Origin: 2-02-FULL-55-14 sp964534125
GTDB taxonomy: Bacteria; Bacteroidota; Ignavibacteria; UBA10030
Direction: 5' to 3'
NCBI GenBank assembly: GCA_964534125.1
Contig: CAZHOJ010000007.1
Span: 124,001-188,000, forward strand
Length of the DNA: 64,000 nt
Shown here: one piece after another, positions 43,005 to 51,870 of the stretch
How positions within the stretch are numbered: position 1 is the stretch's first letter
Layout: each line of letters starts with the position of its first letter
Made by a program: the position numbers and the translations under genes
Notes under the pieces: model-generated
Told to the model about the DNA's origin: nothing
Database searches by the model: none
What the model saw: the letters and a program-made list of their open reading frames with translations, nothing else

Positions 43005-45371
43005 TCAGTACGAACGGAGCCGTTCGAGAGCGAAGTTCTTTCCCGTGCGTGTCAGCAGGGAGCGGACCTGCTCCCGAGCCTGCATGTTCGAGGTGTCCAG
43101 CCGGGCAGCGGTGATGGCAGCATCGAGTGCGGGAGAGAACAGTTCGAGCCGCTCGAGTGCACCTGCGATCCCGAGCCAATGCTGAGATGAAAGGGACGTA
43201 TCCTGTTCATGTTCCACACGCCTCCGCAACGTCGCCACGACGCTGAGATCACTGACGATGGGATCCGCTCCGTACGTCGTTCGCAGACCTGACAGGATGT
43301 GCTCGGCGATGCGGAGGTCGCCCTCGGTCAGAGCATAGAACGCTGCCCAGATGGAGGGCTCGAATGCATTCGGTTGTGCTCTCAGGCTCATTGCGAGGAA
43401 CTGACGCGCGGCGCCGGTGTAGCCGAGGTCCCAACCGATCCTCGCGGCCTGGTACCATGCGCCCGCGGACAAAGAAGGATCCTCCAGGAGCCGGGCCTGC
43501 TCAAGATGGCCTGCCAGCTCGAGCAGCCGCCGCGAGATGGGGATATAGGATGTCGAACGGGGAGAACCGAAGAGAGCCTCCTGGGCAAGAATGGCGGCAT
43601 CACGCTCCCCCGACAACGAGAAGGCGACAACGCGCTGGAAAGCAGCCTCTGCATTTCCGGGATCCGTCGCCAGCACATGGCGAAGAACGGAATCAGCTGC
43701 CGCATACTGACCATCCAGTATGAGGGTCCTGGCATTTCTCAGGTCGGGTTGAGCCACAAGCACGGAATCGAACGGCCTTTGTACATCCGCACTCTGAGGG
43801 TCCCGCATCAGCGATGGGATGCTGAGGATGACGACAGAACCGACAGATATCCCTTCGCGGACGGCCACTTTCTGCGATTCACGCAGGGGAAATCCGTACG
43901 CGTACAGCCCGTTCTGGATCACCGGACAGACGAGGGCGGTGACGTCGAAATCGCGCAGCATCTCTTCGAACTGCGGGCGGGGGACCGCTTTGTTGATCTC
44001 GAGGACCTTTCGCATACCGACGAACGGAGCCAGCTCCTTGGCAGACGAAGCAATGACGGCGTCATCTGCAGTGTGCTGCTGGATCCACGAGCCGATCCTT
44101 TCCCAGGGTGTCGAGAAGTAAGGCCCGGGCGGGGGCTCTGACATCGGGGCCTCTTCCGACGACCACGCGCGGTAGCGCTGATTCGTCGAAACCACTTCGG
44201 AGGTCGTCATAAGATTCGGGACGGCCAGCGCTGCTGCAATAACGACCGCGGTCCGGAAGTGCCATGCGTGCGACACGTCGCGCAATCTCTGCAGGGCCTT
44301 CATGCCAAAGAACAGAAAGAACGGCAGAAGAGGATACAGGAACCGGACGTCCTGGACGGGATACAGGAGAATGATGGACAGCGACAAGAGGACGAACAGG
44401 ACACGGATGCGTCCGGCCGCGTCCGAGGACCAGTCCCTCCACATCCCGAAAAGCAGCATCGGGACGAACAGCAGGAATATGAACGGCTTGACCGCCTGCA
44501 GCACATGGAACACGCCAAGGAATGAGGAAGAGGGGGCGGCGATCAACGGGAACGGGATGGGGAAGAGGATCATGCCGCCGAGCTCGTATCTGTACGACCG
44601 GGCGTTCGCAGCCACGCGCCGTGCGAATTCAGTGAAGATCGATTCATCCTGTGTGGTGAGCGCCCGCTGCAGCATGAACTGCACGTTCGCTGCCTGGGAC
44701 GTTTCGGGCGTGCCGACAAGGAAGAGGTTCCGAAGCGACCAGAGAACGAAGACACCAATGGTCAGGCCAGCCAGCGTGACTGCGAACCGGCGGTCTCCGT
44801 TGATGAACGTGATAATGACAACAGCCGCCACGAGCGCCAGGCCGATCTCCCGAACGAGCGGAAGAATGGCCAGCAGGCAAAGCAGCGTTGTCCTTGCAGG
44901 TCCTTCGGGCCTGGTTCGGCCCTGGAGCAGGAAGAGCACCCAGAAGACAAGCAGCAGATAGACGCCCTCGGACAGGACCTCCGTGAACAGGACGACCGTC
45001 ATCGGCATGAGGCCGAAGAGCGCCATCAGGACGATGGCTGTGCGTTCGTCGGCTGCGCGGCGCACCCACAGCAGAAAGAGAACGAGTGCCAGCACGCCAT
45101 AGATGAGTGTCAGAATCTTTACGCCGGCCATCGGGGAGGATGTGAACCACGATCCCGGAGCGACCAGGAGGGGGTAAAGAGGAGCGTTGACGACATACGC
45201 TTCCGGAACGGGCTGGGTGTTGTCCACCCATCCGCTGAATTCGCCGAGACTCTGGGCCCACAGGAGGTACCGGGTGCTGTCAGTGTACAGGGAGAGGTCG
45301 TTGAGGCGGAGCAGCCCGCACACGGCAACGAGAAGGACGATGCCAGCAGGGATGAAGGTCTCTTTCTTCAT
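43005..45371 (-). CDS. Polytopic GT-C-like membrane protein with C-terminal TPR-like region (second copy)
   Basis: A 788-residue paralogue of the protein at 2964-5438. About ten hydrophobic segments fill residues 1-400, with the first periplasmic loop LYTDSTRYLLWAQSL carrying the acidic residue, and VVNAPLYPLLVAPG after it. The middle part holds a soluble domain with the pattern ADDAVIASSAKELAPF, corresponding to RPEDAVLCRWKELGLW in the paralogue. The C-terminal ~230 residues are helical and TPR-like. It overlaps the uracil-DNA glycosylase gene upstream by ATGA. Function unknown; GT-C activity is inferred from layout. Confidence 0.7.
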   Translation of the reverse strand: MKKETFIPAGIVLLVAVCGLLRLNDLSLYTDSTRYLLWAQSLGEFSGWVDNTQPVPEAYVVNAPLYPLLVAPGSWFTSSPMAGVKILTLIYGVLALVLFLLWVRRAADERTAIVLMALFGLMPMTVVLFTEVLSEGVYLLLVFWVLFLLQGRTRPEGPARTTLLCLLAILPLVREIGLALVAAVVIITFINGDRRFAVTLAGLTIGVFVLWSLRNLFLVGTPETSQAANVQFMLQRALTTQDESIFTEFARRVAANARSYRYELGGMILFPIPFPLIAAPSSSFLGVFHVLQAVKPFIFLLFVPMLLFGMWRDWSSDAAGRIRVLFVLLSLSIILLYPVQDVRFLYPLLPFFLFFGMKALQRLRDVSHAWHFRTAVVIAAALAVPNLMTTSEVVSTNQRYRAWSSEEAPMSEPPPGPYFSTPWERIGSWIQQHTADDAVIASSAKELAPFVGMRKVLEINKAVPRPQFEEMLRDFDVTALVCPVIQNGLYAYGFPLRESQKVAVREGISVGSVVILSIPSLMRDPQSADVQRPFDSVLVAQPDLRNARTLILDGQYAAADSVLRHVLATDPGNAEAAFQRVVAFSLSGERDAAILAQEALFGSPRSTSYIPISRRLLELAGHLEQARLLEDPSLSAGAWYQAARIGWDLGYTGAARQFLAMSLRAQPNAFEPSIWAAFYALTEGDLRIAEHILSGLRTTYGADPIVSDLSVVATLRRRVEHEQDTSLSSQHWLGIAGALERLELFSPALDAAITAARLDTSNMQAREQVRSLLTRTGKNFALERLRSY

Positions 45372-46060
45372 TGTCCGTCCAGGATCTTCCGTGCTTTCCG
45401 GAAGACATTGTGGAACATGGCACGGGTCAGCCGGCCGGTGAAGGTGTTCTGCTGGCTCGGATGGTAGGAGCCAAGGAGCCAGATCCCCCGATCCGTCTGC
45501 GAGGCCTGCCCATGCGCGAACGACGTGCCTCTCGAAAGGGCGTCGCCGCGCAGTGTGAGGACCGCCCGGGTCGCATCGAACCCGTGCTCGCCAAGGCCGA
45601 TGATCACACGCACGTTTTTCAGAAGGTCGAATTCCTGCTCGAGGTAGGGGCGGCAGGTGTTGAACTCCTCGCGGGTCGGCTTATTACCCGGCGGGGCACA
45701 CCGGCATGCCGCAGTGATGTAGCAATCCCGGAGCGTGAGCCCGTCATCAGAGGATACAGAGGCGGACTGCGAAGCGAAACCGAAGACGTGCAGAGCGCGG
45801 TAGAGCCAGTCGCCGCTCCGGTCACCGGTGAACATGCGGCCGGTCCTGTTGGCTCCGTGGGCTGCGGGAGCGAGCCCGACGAGCAGCAGGCGCGCTGCGT
45901 GGTCCCCGAACCCGGGGACAGGCCTCCCCCAATAGGGTTGATCCGCGAACCTGCGTGTCCTGACGCGGGCCACTTCTTCGCGCCACCCGACAAGCCGCGG
46001 GCAGGCCCTGCATGTGATGATACGGGAGGAGAGGTTGTCCCAGGATGAGGGAGATGTCAC
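45368..46060 (-). CDS. udgB: Type 5 uracil-DNA glycosylase (UdgB-like)
   Basis: A 230-residue DNA repair enzyme that removes uracil (and related deaminated bases) from DNA. The iron-sulfur cysteines are visible as CRACPRL near residue 17 and in AACRCAPPGNKPTREEFNTC. The motif A form GLAPAAHGANRTGRMFTGD (no catalytic Asp at the usual place) and the SYHPSQQNTFTG motif point to family 5 rather than family 4. It is coupled by ATGA overlaps both to the hydrolase gene upstream and to the membrane protein gene downstream, an odd functional mix. Confidence 0.9.
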   Translation of the reverse strand: MTSPSSWDNLSSRIITCRACPRLVGWREEVARVRTRRFADQPYWGRPVPGFGDHAARLLLVGLAPAAHGANRTGRMFTGDRSGDWLYRALHVFGFASQSASVSSDDGLTLRDCYITAACRCAPPGNKPTREEFNTCRPYLEQEFDLLKNVRVIIGLGEHGFDATRAVLTLRGDALSRGTSFAHGQASQTDRGIWLLGSYHPSQQNTFTGRLTRAMFHNVFRKARKILDGQ

Positions 46061-46854
46061 AGCTTCTTCAGGAAGGCGAGGAGTGCCTCATTGAAGGCCG
46101 GTTCGTTCTCGAGGTTCGCCATGTGCGCTGCGCCGGGGATACGGACCAGGGTCGAGCCCTTTATCTGAGCGTGCATCGCCTCTGCGTCCGCCGGCGGGGT
46201 GAGCGCATCATGTTCCCCCACCATGATGAGCGTGGGCACATTGACGGAGGCGAGCATCCCTGTCGTATCGGTGCGGGCAGCCAGGGCGAGGAGTGTGCCG
46301 CACATGCCGAGGATGGTATTCCCCCGGATGATATCCTTGATGAGCGTGACAGCCTGGGGATTCTTCGAGAAGGTCTCGGAGGCGAAGATCTTCTTGGCGA
46401 ATGCTTCGGCGAATGCCGGGACTCCCTCGCTTTTGACGGTCGTCATCGCGGTCGATCGGCCTACCTTCGCTTCGTTCCCGTCCGCGCCGCTCTTGGTGTC
46501 GGCGAGCACAAGCGCCGTGACGCGGTCGGGGTGGCGCTCATATGCGCGGAGTGTGATGTACCCGCCCATGGACAGGCCCACGAGAACGGCCTTCTCGATG
46601 ACGAGATAATCCATCAGGCCGATCAGGTCATCGACGAAGAACTCGATCGAGTACTGACCATCCGCGACCTGGCTTTCCCCGTGCCCGCGGATGTCGTAGC
46701 TGATCGCGCGGTACGTGTTCGGCAGCGCCCGCATTTGCGGTTCCCACATCTTATGACTGAACGGAAATCCGTGCAGGAAGATGACGGGAAGGCCGGCAGG
46801 ATTCCCACGCTCGACGTAGTTCAGCGTGATGGAACTGGCAATTTGGATCTTCAT
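46057..46854 (-). CDS. Alpha/beta hydrolase
   Basis: A 265-residue alpha/beta-fold hydrolase. The nucleophile elbow is GLSMGG (Ser near residue 94), the oxyanion region is LHGFPFSHKMW, the acid is probably the Asp in GEHDALTPP, and the His lies in GAAHMANLE. The pattern is closest to 3-oxoadipate-enol-lactonase-like and esterase-type members, but no pathway partner is near, so the substrate is open. It is first in a three-gene coupled run with udgB and the TPR membrane protein. Upstream, 75 bases separate it from the hemerythrin-like gene. Confidence 0.85.
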   Translation of the reverse strand: MKIQIASSITLNYVERGNPAGLPVIFLHGFPFSHKMWEPQMRALPNTYRAISYDIRGHGESQVADGQYSIEFFVDDLIGLMDYLVIEKAVLVGLSMGGYITLRAYERHPDRVTALVLADTKSGADGNEAKVGRSTAMTTVKSEGVPAFAEAFAKKIFASETFSKNPQAVTLIKDIIRGNTILGMCGTLLALAARTDTTGMLASVNVPTLIMVGEHDALTPPADAEAMHAQIKGSTLVRIPGAAHMANLENEPAFNEALLAFLKKL

Positions 46855-46929
46855 GTCGACTCGATGCGGATGATCATGTGATCGAATGAGCCGGCTGTGG
46901 CCGGCATGTATTCCCTGCAGGCCCGTCGA

Positions 46930-47433
46930 TCATTGGTCCGAGCCGGGAGTATGGGGACGCGTGTGCACTCCCTGAGGGTAATACTCCTGGACCTCTTTTT
47001 CAAGCTGTGCCAGGCGTTCGGGGCCAATGGAGGCCTCCAGAAGTGGAAAAAGCTCCCTGTCTTCCATGCGGATGTGCGCTTCGAGCTTTTTTCCGAAGGT
47101 GGCCAGTTCGTCCCTCGTCACGGAGACTTCACGCCCCTTGAAGTCCGTCACCGTTGTCCGGAACCACGCATGGTGACGCTTGAGCTCCTCTACGATGGGG
47201 CGGGCCGCCGGGACCTTGTCCGCAGCCAATGGAAAGACCTTCTCTTCCTCAACAGCGAAGTGACGGATGAGGTGGTCCCTGAAGAAGTCCACAATGGTAC
47301 GCACCTGCCACGCGGTCTCATGGGACCAGAGCCTCTCCAGTGCCTGCTCCCCCTGTTGAAGCCGGACTGCCAGCAACAGGCCTTCATGATGGTCCCGGGC
47401 TACCGGGATCAGAGAAGGATGGCGCTTTGCCAT
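46930..47433 (-). CDS. Hemerythrin-like domain protein
   Basis: A 167-residue four-helix protein with the di-iron ligand pattern of the hemerythrin-like family: PVARDHHEG (first His), HLIRHFAVEEEKVFP (His with Glu), ELKRHHAWF and LEAHIRMEDRELFP. Such proteins bind oxygen or nitric oxide, or protect iron-sulfur proteins. No fused regulatory domain is present. It starts 12 bases after the citrate synthase stop on the same strand, so it is probably co-transcribed with gltA. Confidence 0.87.
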   Translation of the reverse strand: MAKRHPSLIPVARDHHEGLLLAVRLQQGEQALERLWSHETAWQVRTIVDFFRDHLIRHFAVEEEKVFPLAADKVPAARPIVEELKRHHAWFRTTVTDFKGREVSVTRDELATFGKKLEAHIRMEDRELFPLLEASIGPERLAQLEKEVQEYYPQGVHTRPHTPGSDQ

Positions 47434-47445
47434 GTCGATGAGCCC

Positions 47446-48738
47446 TCAGGCCTTTCGCTTCTCGAGCGCGATCCAGTCACGCTTGTCCGGGCCGAGGAAG
47501 ATCTGCCGTGGCCGGGCGATCTTCTGTTCCTTGTCCTCAAGGAGCTCATTCCACTGAGCGAGCCAGCCGACAGTCCGCGGAATGGCGAACAGCACCGGGA
47601 AGAAATCGGTCGCGAAGCCCATCGCCTGATAGATGAGGCCGGAATAGAAGTCGACGTTCGGATACAGCTTCCGCGACACGAAATACTCGTCCTCAAGCGC
47701 GATCCGCTCGAGCTCGAGCGCGATGTCCAGTTTCGGGTTCGTTCCGGTCACCTTGAACACTTCGTGCGCCAGTTCCTTGATGACCTTCGCCCGCGGGTCG
47801 TAGTTCTTGTACACCCTGTGGCCAAAGCCCATCAGGCGTCCTTTGCCCTGCTTGCAGCTGTCGACGAACGCCGGCACTTTTGCGAGCGAACCGATCTCGT
47901 CGAGCATGCGAAGGACAGCCTCGTTCGCTCCTCCATGGAGCGGGCCCCAGAGGGCTGCGGCGGCTCCCGCCGTGGCGGAGTACGGGTCGACGTGCGAGCT
48001 TCCAATGCTGCGCATCGAGTTCGCGCTGCAGTTCTGCTCATGGTCTGCATGCAGGATGAACAGGATGGTCAGCGCGCGCTCAAGCGTCGGATGGACATCA
48101 TATGTCTCCTCGCCGAGCTTGAACATCATGTTGAGGAAATTGCCGGCGTACGTGAGGTGGTTCGACGGGAAGACGTAGGGGAGTCCCTTCGAATGGCGGT
48201 ACGCATATGCCGCGATGGTGGGAACCTTTGCGATGAGGCGGTGGATCTGCTGCCACCGGGTGGCCGGGTCGGTCACGTTCTTCGCCTCGGGGTAGAAGGT
48301 CGACAGCGCCGCGATGGTACTGATGAACATTCCCATCGGGTGGGCGTCGTACCGGAAGCCTTCCATCAGCTTCTTGATGTTCTCGTGGACCATCGTGTGG
48401 TGCCTGATCTTCTTTCTCCAATCGGCGCGCTGCTGTTCCGTGGGAAGTTCGCCGTGGAGAATGAGGTACGCGACCTCCATGAACGAGGTCGAGTTCTCGG
48501 CAAGCTGCTCGATGGGGTAACCGCGGTACCGCAGGATGCCCTTCTCGCCGTCGATGAATGTCACAAAGCTCTTGCAGGAGGCCGTGTTCATGAAAGCGGG
48601 ATCGTAGGACATCAGACCGAAGTCGTCGGACGAGGTCTTGATCTGGCGAAGGTCGATGGCCTTGATCGTGCCGTGCTCCACGGGGATATCGTATGTCTTG
48701 CCTGTTCTGTTGTCAGTGATGGTGAGTGTCTCTGCCAT
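47446..48738 (-). CDS. gltA: Citrate synthase
   Basis: A 430-residue type II (hexameric, large form) citrate synthase catalysing the first step of the TCA cycle. Catalytic residues are visible: His in LHADHEQNCS, His in GPLHGGANEA, and the His/Asp region GFGHRVYKNYDPRA. The N-terminal beta domain (TLTITDNRTGKTYDIPV) is present, as in Gram-negative enzymes. A ribosome site AGGAG lies about ten bases before the ATG. The upstream 356 bases to clpC hold its promoter region, which is A/T-rich at 48770-48830 when read on the minus strand, and the clpC terminator; no other gene is seen there. Confidence 0.97.
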   Translation of the reverse strand: MAETLTITDNRTGKTYDIPVEHGTIKAIDLRQIKTSSDDFGLMSYDPAFMNTASCKSFVTFIDGEKGILRYRGYPIEQLAENSTSFMEVAYLILHGELPTEQQRADWRKKIRHHTMVHENIKKLMEGFRYDAHPMGMFISTIAALSTFYPEAKNVTDPATRWQQIHRLIAKVPTIAAYAYRHSKGLPYVFPSNHLTYAGNFLNMMFKLGEETYDVHPTLERALTILFILHADHEQNCSANSMRSIGSSHVDPYSATAGAAAALWGPLHGGANEAVLRMLDEIGSLAKVPAFVDSCKQGKGRLMGFGHRVYKNYDPRAKVIKELAHEVFKVTGTNPKLDIALELERIALEDEYFVSRKLYPNVDFYSGLIYQAMGFATDFFPVLFAIPRTVGWLAQWNELLEDKEQKIARPRQIFLGPDKRDWIALEKRKA

Positions 48739-49035
48739 GGAAATGCTCCTGATTATTCGGTTCTGAGCAGAAATAATGCTGTATGAAAAGTAATAAAAAT
48801 TGAGCCAGTATCATGAAAAATCGGGAGAAGGGTGGCCGTCCGCCGCCTCCGGGCACCTGCGATACTCCCTCTTACCGTTCTATACGATGAGGCCTCGCAG
48901 AAACGCAGCGAAGGTCTCACATCAGCCTCCCTGACCCCGGCGCCTGGTAGGTGCGTCGGGGTTCTTTCTTCCCGGCACTGACCGTTCCGTTCCGCGAACC
49001 AGAACGTGACCTGGTTCCGTTCCTCGTCAGCATGC

Positions 49036-49066
49036 AAAAAAAAGGCCCTGCGATATTGCAGGGCCT
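49036..49066 (-). terminator. Rho-independent terminator of clpC
   Basis: Read on the minus strand, AGGCCCTGC and GCAGGGCCT (49058-49066 with 49043-49051) form a 9-bp stem with a 6-base loop. A run of eight T follows (49036-49043). It lies about 30 bases after the clpC stop. Confidence 0.9.
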
Positions 49067-49094
49067 GTATCTTCCGGGTATGCCGTAAGGATGG

Positions 49095-51611
49095 TCACGC
49101 TTCATTCGTGTCCATCACCTCTTTGTCCGCTTCGTGCGGCTGGTCCTTCCCCGCGCGCTTCCTGGCTCCGGAGAAGACCAGGGCTTCCTTCTTCTTGTTC
49201 AGCCGCACCTTCACCGTGGAGCCCGCCTGGAATGTCCCCTTCAGGATCTCTTCGGCGAGAGGGTCCTCCACGTACTTCTGAACGGCCCGGCGGAGCGGCC
49301 TGGCTCCGAATGCAGGATCGAACCCTTTCTCTGCAAGGAATTCCTTCGCTCCCTTCGCGATCTCGATGGTGATGCCCATCGCATGCATCCGGGAGAAGAG
49401 GTCGCGGGCGGCGATGTCGATGATCTTGTGCAGGTGTTCGCGCTCCAGCGAGTGGAAAATGATCGCATCGTCGACGCGGTTGAGGAACTCGGGATTGAAG
49501 ACGCGCTTCAGCGCATCCTCGATGTTCCCCTTCATCGCCTGGTAGCGGTCCTTCTCCGTCCCCGGCGAGAAACCGATGGCGCCGGTCGCCTTGATGTCAC
49601 GCGACCCGATGTTCGAGGTCATGATGAGCACGGTATTCTTGAAGTCGACCCTCCGTCCCAGACTGTCCGTCAGCACCCCGTCGTCGAGCACCTGAAGGAG
49701 GATGTTGAACACGTCCGGATGTGCTTTTTCGATCTCGTCGAGCAGCACGACAGAATAGGGCTTCCGCCGCACCTTCTCCGTCAGCTGGCCTCCCTCTTCG
49801 TACCCCACGTATCCCGGAGGAGCGCCGACAAGACGTGAGACGGAGAATTTCTCCATGTATTCGCTCATGTCGATACGGATGAGCGATTCCTCGGAATCGA
49901 AAAGGTAGCGTGCGAGGGCCTTCGCCATCTCGGTCTTTCCGACGCCGGTCGGACCGAGGAAGATGAACGACCCGATAGGCCGTCGGGGATCCTTGAGCCC
50001 TGCCCGCGCCCGCCGGATGGCCTTCGTCAGTTTCTCGATGGGCTCGTCCTGTCCCACGATCTGCTGCCTGAGAGCGTCCTGCATCCTCAGCAGCTTGTCG
50101 GATTCGCTCTGGGCGACCTTCTGAACCGGGATGCCGGTCATCATCGCAACGACAGCAGCACAATCCTCGTCGTCGACCTGATACATGATCTCCTGGGCCT
50201 TCAGTTCCCATTCCCGCTTGGCTATCTCGAGATCGCTGAGGAGCTTCTTCTCCAGGTCGCGGAGCCGCGCAGCCTCTTCGAAATTCTGGTTCTTGACGAC
50301 CTGGTTCTTGGATTGCCGTATCTTCTCAACTTCCTCTTCGAGCGACAGGATCTCCTTGGGCACCTTGATGTTCGCCAGGTGGACCCGCGATCCTGCTTCA
50401 TCGAGCACGTCGATCGCTTTGTCGGGCAGGTACCGGTCGGTGATGTACCGGTCGCTCAGACGGACCGCCGCGTCTATCGCCGCATCCGAGTAGCGGACGC
50501 CATGGTGCTCCTCGTATTTCGACTTGATGTTCTCGAGGATCTGAATGGTCTCGTCGACAGTCGTCGGATCGACCATGATCTTCTGGAAACGCCTGTCAAG
50601 CGCACCGTCCTTCTCGATGAACTGCCTGTACTCGTCGAGCGTCGTCGCGCCGATGCATTGCAGGTCGCCCCGCGCGAGGGCCGGCTTGAACATGTTCGAC
50701 GCGTCAAGCGAGCCGCTGGCCCCTCCGGCTCCGACGATCGTGTGCAGCTCGTCTATGAACAGGATGACATCCTTCGCCTTCTCGAGCTCGTTCATCACCG
50801 CCTTCATCCGTTCCTCGAACTGCCCCCGGTATTTGGTGCCGGCGACGAGGGCCGCGAGATCGAGGGTCACCACACGTTTGTCGTGGAGGACGCGCGAGAC
50901 CTTCTTGTGAATGATGCGGAGTGCGAGCCCTTCTGCGATAGCGGATTTTCCGACGCCTGGCTCGCCGATGAGGACCGGATTGTTCTTCTTCCGGCGGGCA
51001 AGGACCTGGGCAACGCGTTCGATCTCTTTTTCCCGGCCGACGATCGGGTCGAGCTTGTCTTCCGTCGCCAGTTTTGTCAGGTCCCGTCCGAAATTGTCGA
51101 GGACAGGGGTCTTGGAGCGCTCCTGTTTCTTTTCGGCGCCTGCCTGGGGGGCCTGGCTGGGGGGTGTCGAGGGTTTCCCGGATATGATATTGTCGAGTTC
51201 GTTGCGAACCACATCGTAGTGGACGCTGAACTGGTGCAGGATCTGGGCGGCGATATTGTCATCATCCCGCAGGAGGGAGAGCAACAGATGCTCCGTCCCG
51301 ATAACGTCAGATTTGTAGAGTTTTGCCTCGAGATACGTGATCTTGAGGACCTTTTCGGCCTGTTTCGTGAGCGGGATGTTGCCAATGGTCAGGGTTCCGC
51401 CGGATGTCCGGACAGTGTCCTCTATCGATTTCTTCAGCTTGTACAGGTCGGCCCCAAGGTTCCGGAGGATCTTGACAGCGATCCCCTCACCCTCCCGAAT
51501 GATGCCGAGAAGAAGGTGTTCTGTCCCGATGTAGTCATGACCGAGCCGAAGTGCCTCTTCGCGGCTGAGCCTGATGACATCCTGCACTCTGTTCGAAAAA
51601 TTGCCTTCCAT
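49095..51611 (-). CDS. clpC: ATP-dependent Clp protease ATPase subunit ClpC
   Basis: An 838-residue Hsp100 unfoldase. It has two N-terminal Clp repeats (about 5-75 and 80-150) and AAA-1 with Walker A GEPGVGKS (about 216-223). A short middle domain with a UVR-like stretch (NQNFEEAARLRDLEKKL) marks ClpC rather than ClpB or ClpA. AAA-2 follows with GPTGVGKTEMAKALA and the DVFNILLQVLDDG segment. In known systems it feeds proteins to ClpP; no clpP or mcsAB is nearby and the gene stands alone. It diverges from uppS across 259 bases and ends at its own terminator. Confidence 0.95.
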   Translation of the reverse strand: MEGNFSNRVQDVIRLSREEALRLGHDYIGTEHLLLGIIREGEGIAVKILRNLGADLYKLKKSIEDTVRTSGGTLTIGNIPLTKQAEKVLKITYLEAKLYKSDVIGTEHLLLSLLRDDDNIAAQILHQFSVHYDVVRNELDNIISGKPSTPPSQAPQAGAEKKQERSKTPVLDNFGRDLTKLATEDKLDPIVGREKEIERVAQVLARRKKNNPVLIGEPGVGKSAIAEGLALRIIHKKVSRVLHDKRVVTLDLAALVAGTKYRGQFEERMKAVMNELEKAKDVILFIDELHTIVGAGGASGSLDASNMFKPALARGDLQCIGATTLDEYRQFIEKDGALDRRFQKIMVDPTTVDETIQILENIKSKYEEHHGVRYSDAAIDAAVRLSDRYITDRYLPDKAIDVLDEAGSRVHLANIKVPKEILSLEEEVEKIRQSKNQVVKNQNFEEAARLRDLEKKLLSDLEIAKREWELKAQEIMYQVDDEDCAAVVAMMTGIPVQKVAQSESDKLLRMQDALRQQIVGQDEPIEKLTKAIRRARAGLKDPRRPIGSFIFLGPTGVGKTEMAKALARYLFDSEESLIRIDMSEYMEKFSVSRLVGAPPGYVGYEEGGQLTEKVRRKPYSVVLLDEIEKAHPDVFNILLQVLDDGVLTDSLGRRVDFKNTVLIMTSNIGSRDIKATGAIGFSPGTEKDRYQAMKGNIEDALKRVFNPEFLNRVDDAIIFHSLEREHLHKIIDIAARDLFSRMHAMGITIEIAKGAKEFLAEKGFDPAFGARPLRRAVQKYVEDPLAEEILKGTFQAGSTVKVRLNKKKEALVFSGARKRAGKDQPHEADKEVMDTNEA

Positions 51612-51712
51612 AGAGCCTGATGCTTCCTGTTGGTGTGAGAAGTGGAACCCGGGGGGTCAGCGGGCCGTCTTCATATCCATAAACGCGCAGAATATTGATA
51701 GGTTCCAACGGC

Positions 51713-51741
51713 AATATACGACGAAACGCGAGGTCAATCAA
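51713..51741 (-). promoter_or_regulatory. Candidate promoter of clpC
   Basis: On the minus strand TTGATT (51736-51741) and TATATT (51713-51718) are spaced by 17 bases, about 100 bases before the clpC start. This fits a sigma-70-type promoter. No CtsR or CIRCE operator was seen. Confidence 0.45.
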
Positions 51742-51797
51742 CTGAAGGGATTTCTCAGGTATTATGTTGTGGAATCGCCATAACACATTGTCTTTCT

Positions 51798-51826
51798 TTG
51801 ACTTTCGCGCCTCAATGGCGTACATT
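51798..51826 (+). promoter_or_regulatory. Candidate promoter of the uppS-bamA-lpx operon
   Basis: TTGACT (51798-51803) and TACATT (51821-51826) are spaced by 17 bases, about 45 bases before the uppS start. The same bases can be read as TTTG, 20 bases, TACATTAA, which is partly like the Bacteroidota promoter form. No other promoter-like site stands out in this region. Confidence 0.45.
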
Positions 51827-51870
51827 AAAAATTGCGCTATATCAATCGATTCTAAAGAAAAAGACCGACT

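Noticed and set aside
46897..48786. A 629-codon open frame on the plus strand
   Set aside because: It lies opposite citrate synthase and the hemerythrin-like gene, whose catalytic and metal motifs are clear; the plus-strand translation has none.
51612..51870. CtsR or CIRCE operator upstream of clpC
   Set aside because: No direct or inverted repeat of the expected form was visible between the two promoter-like sites.
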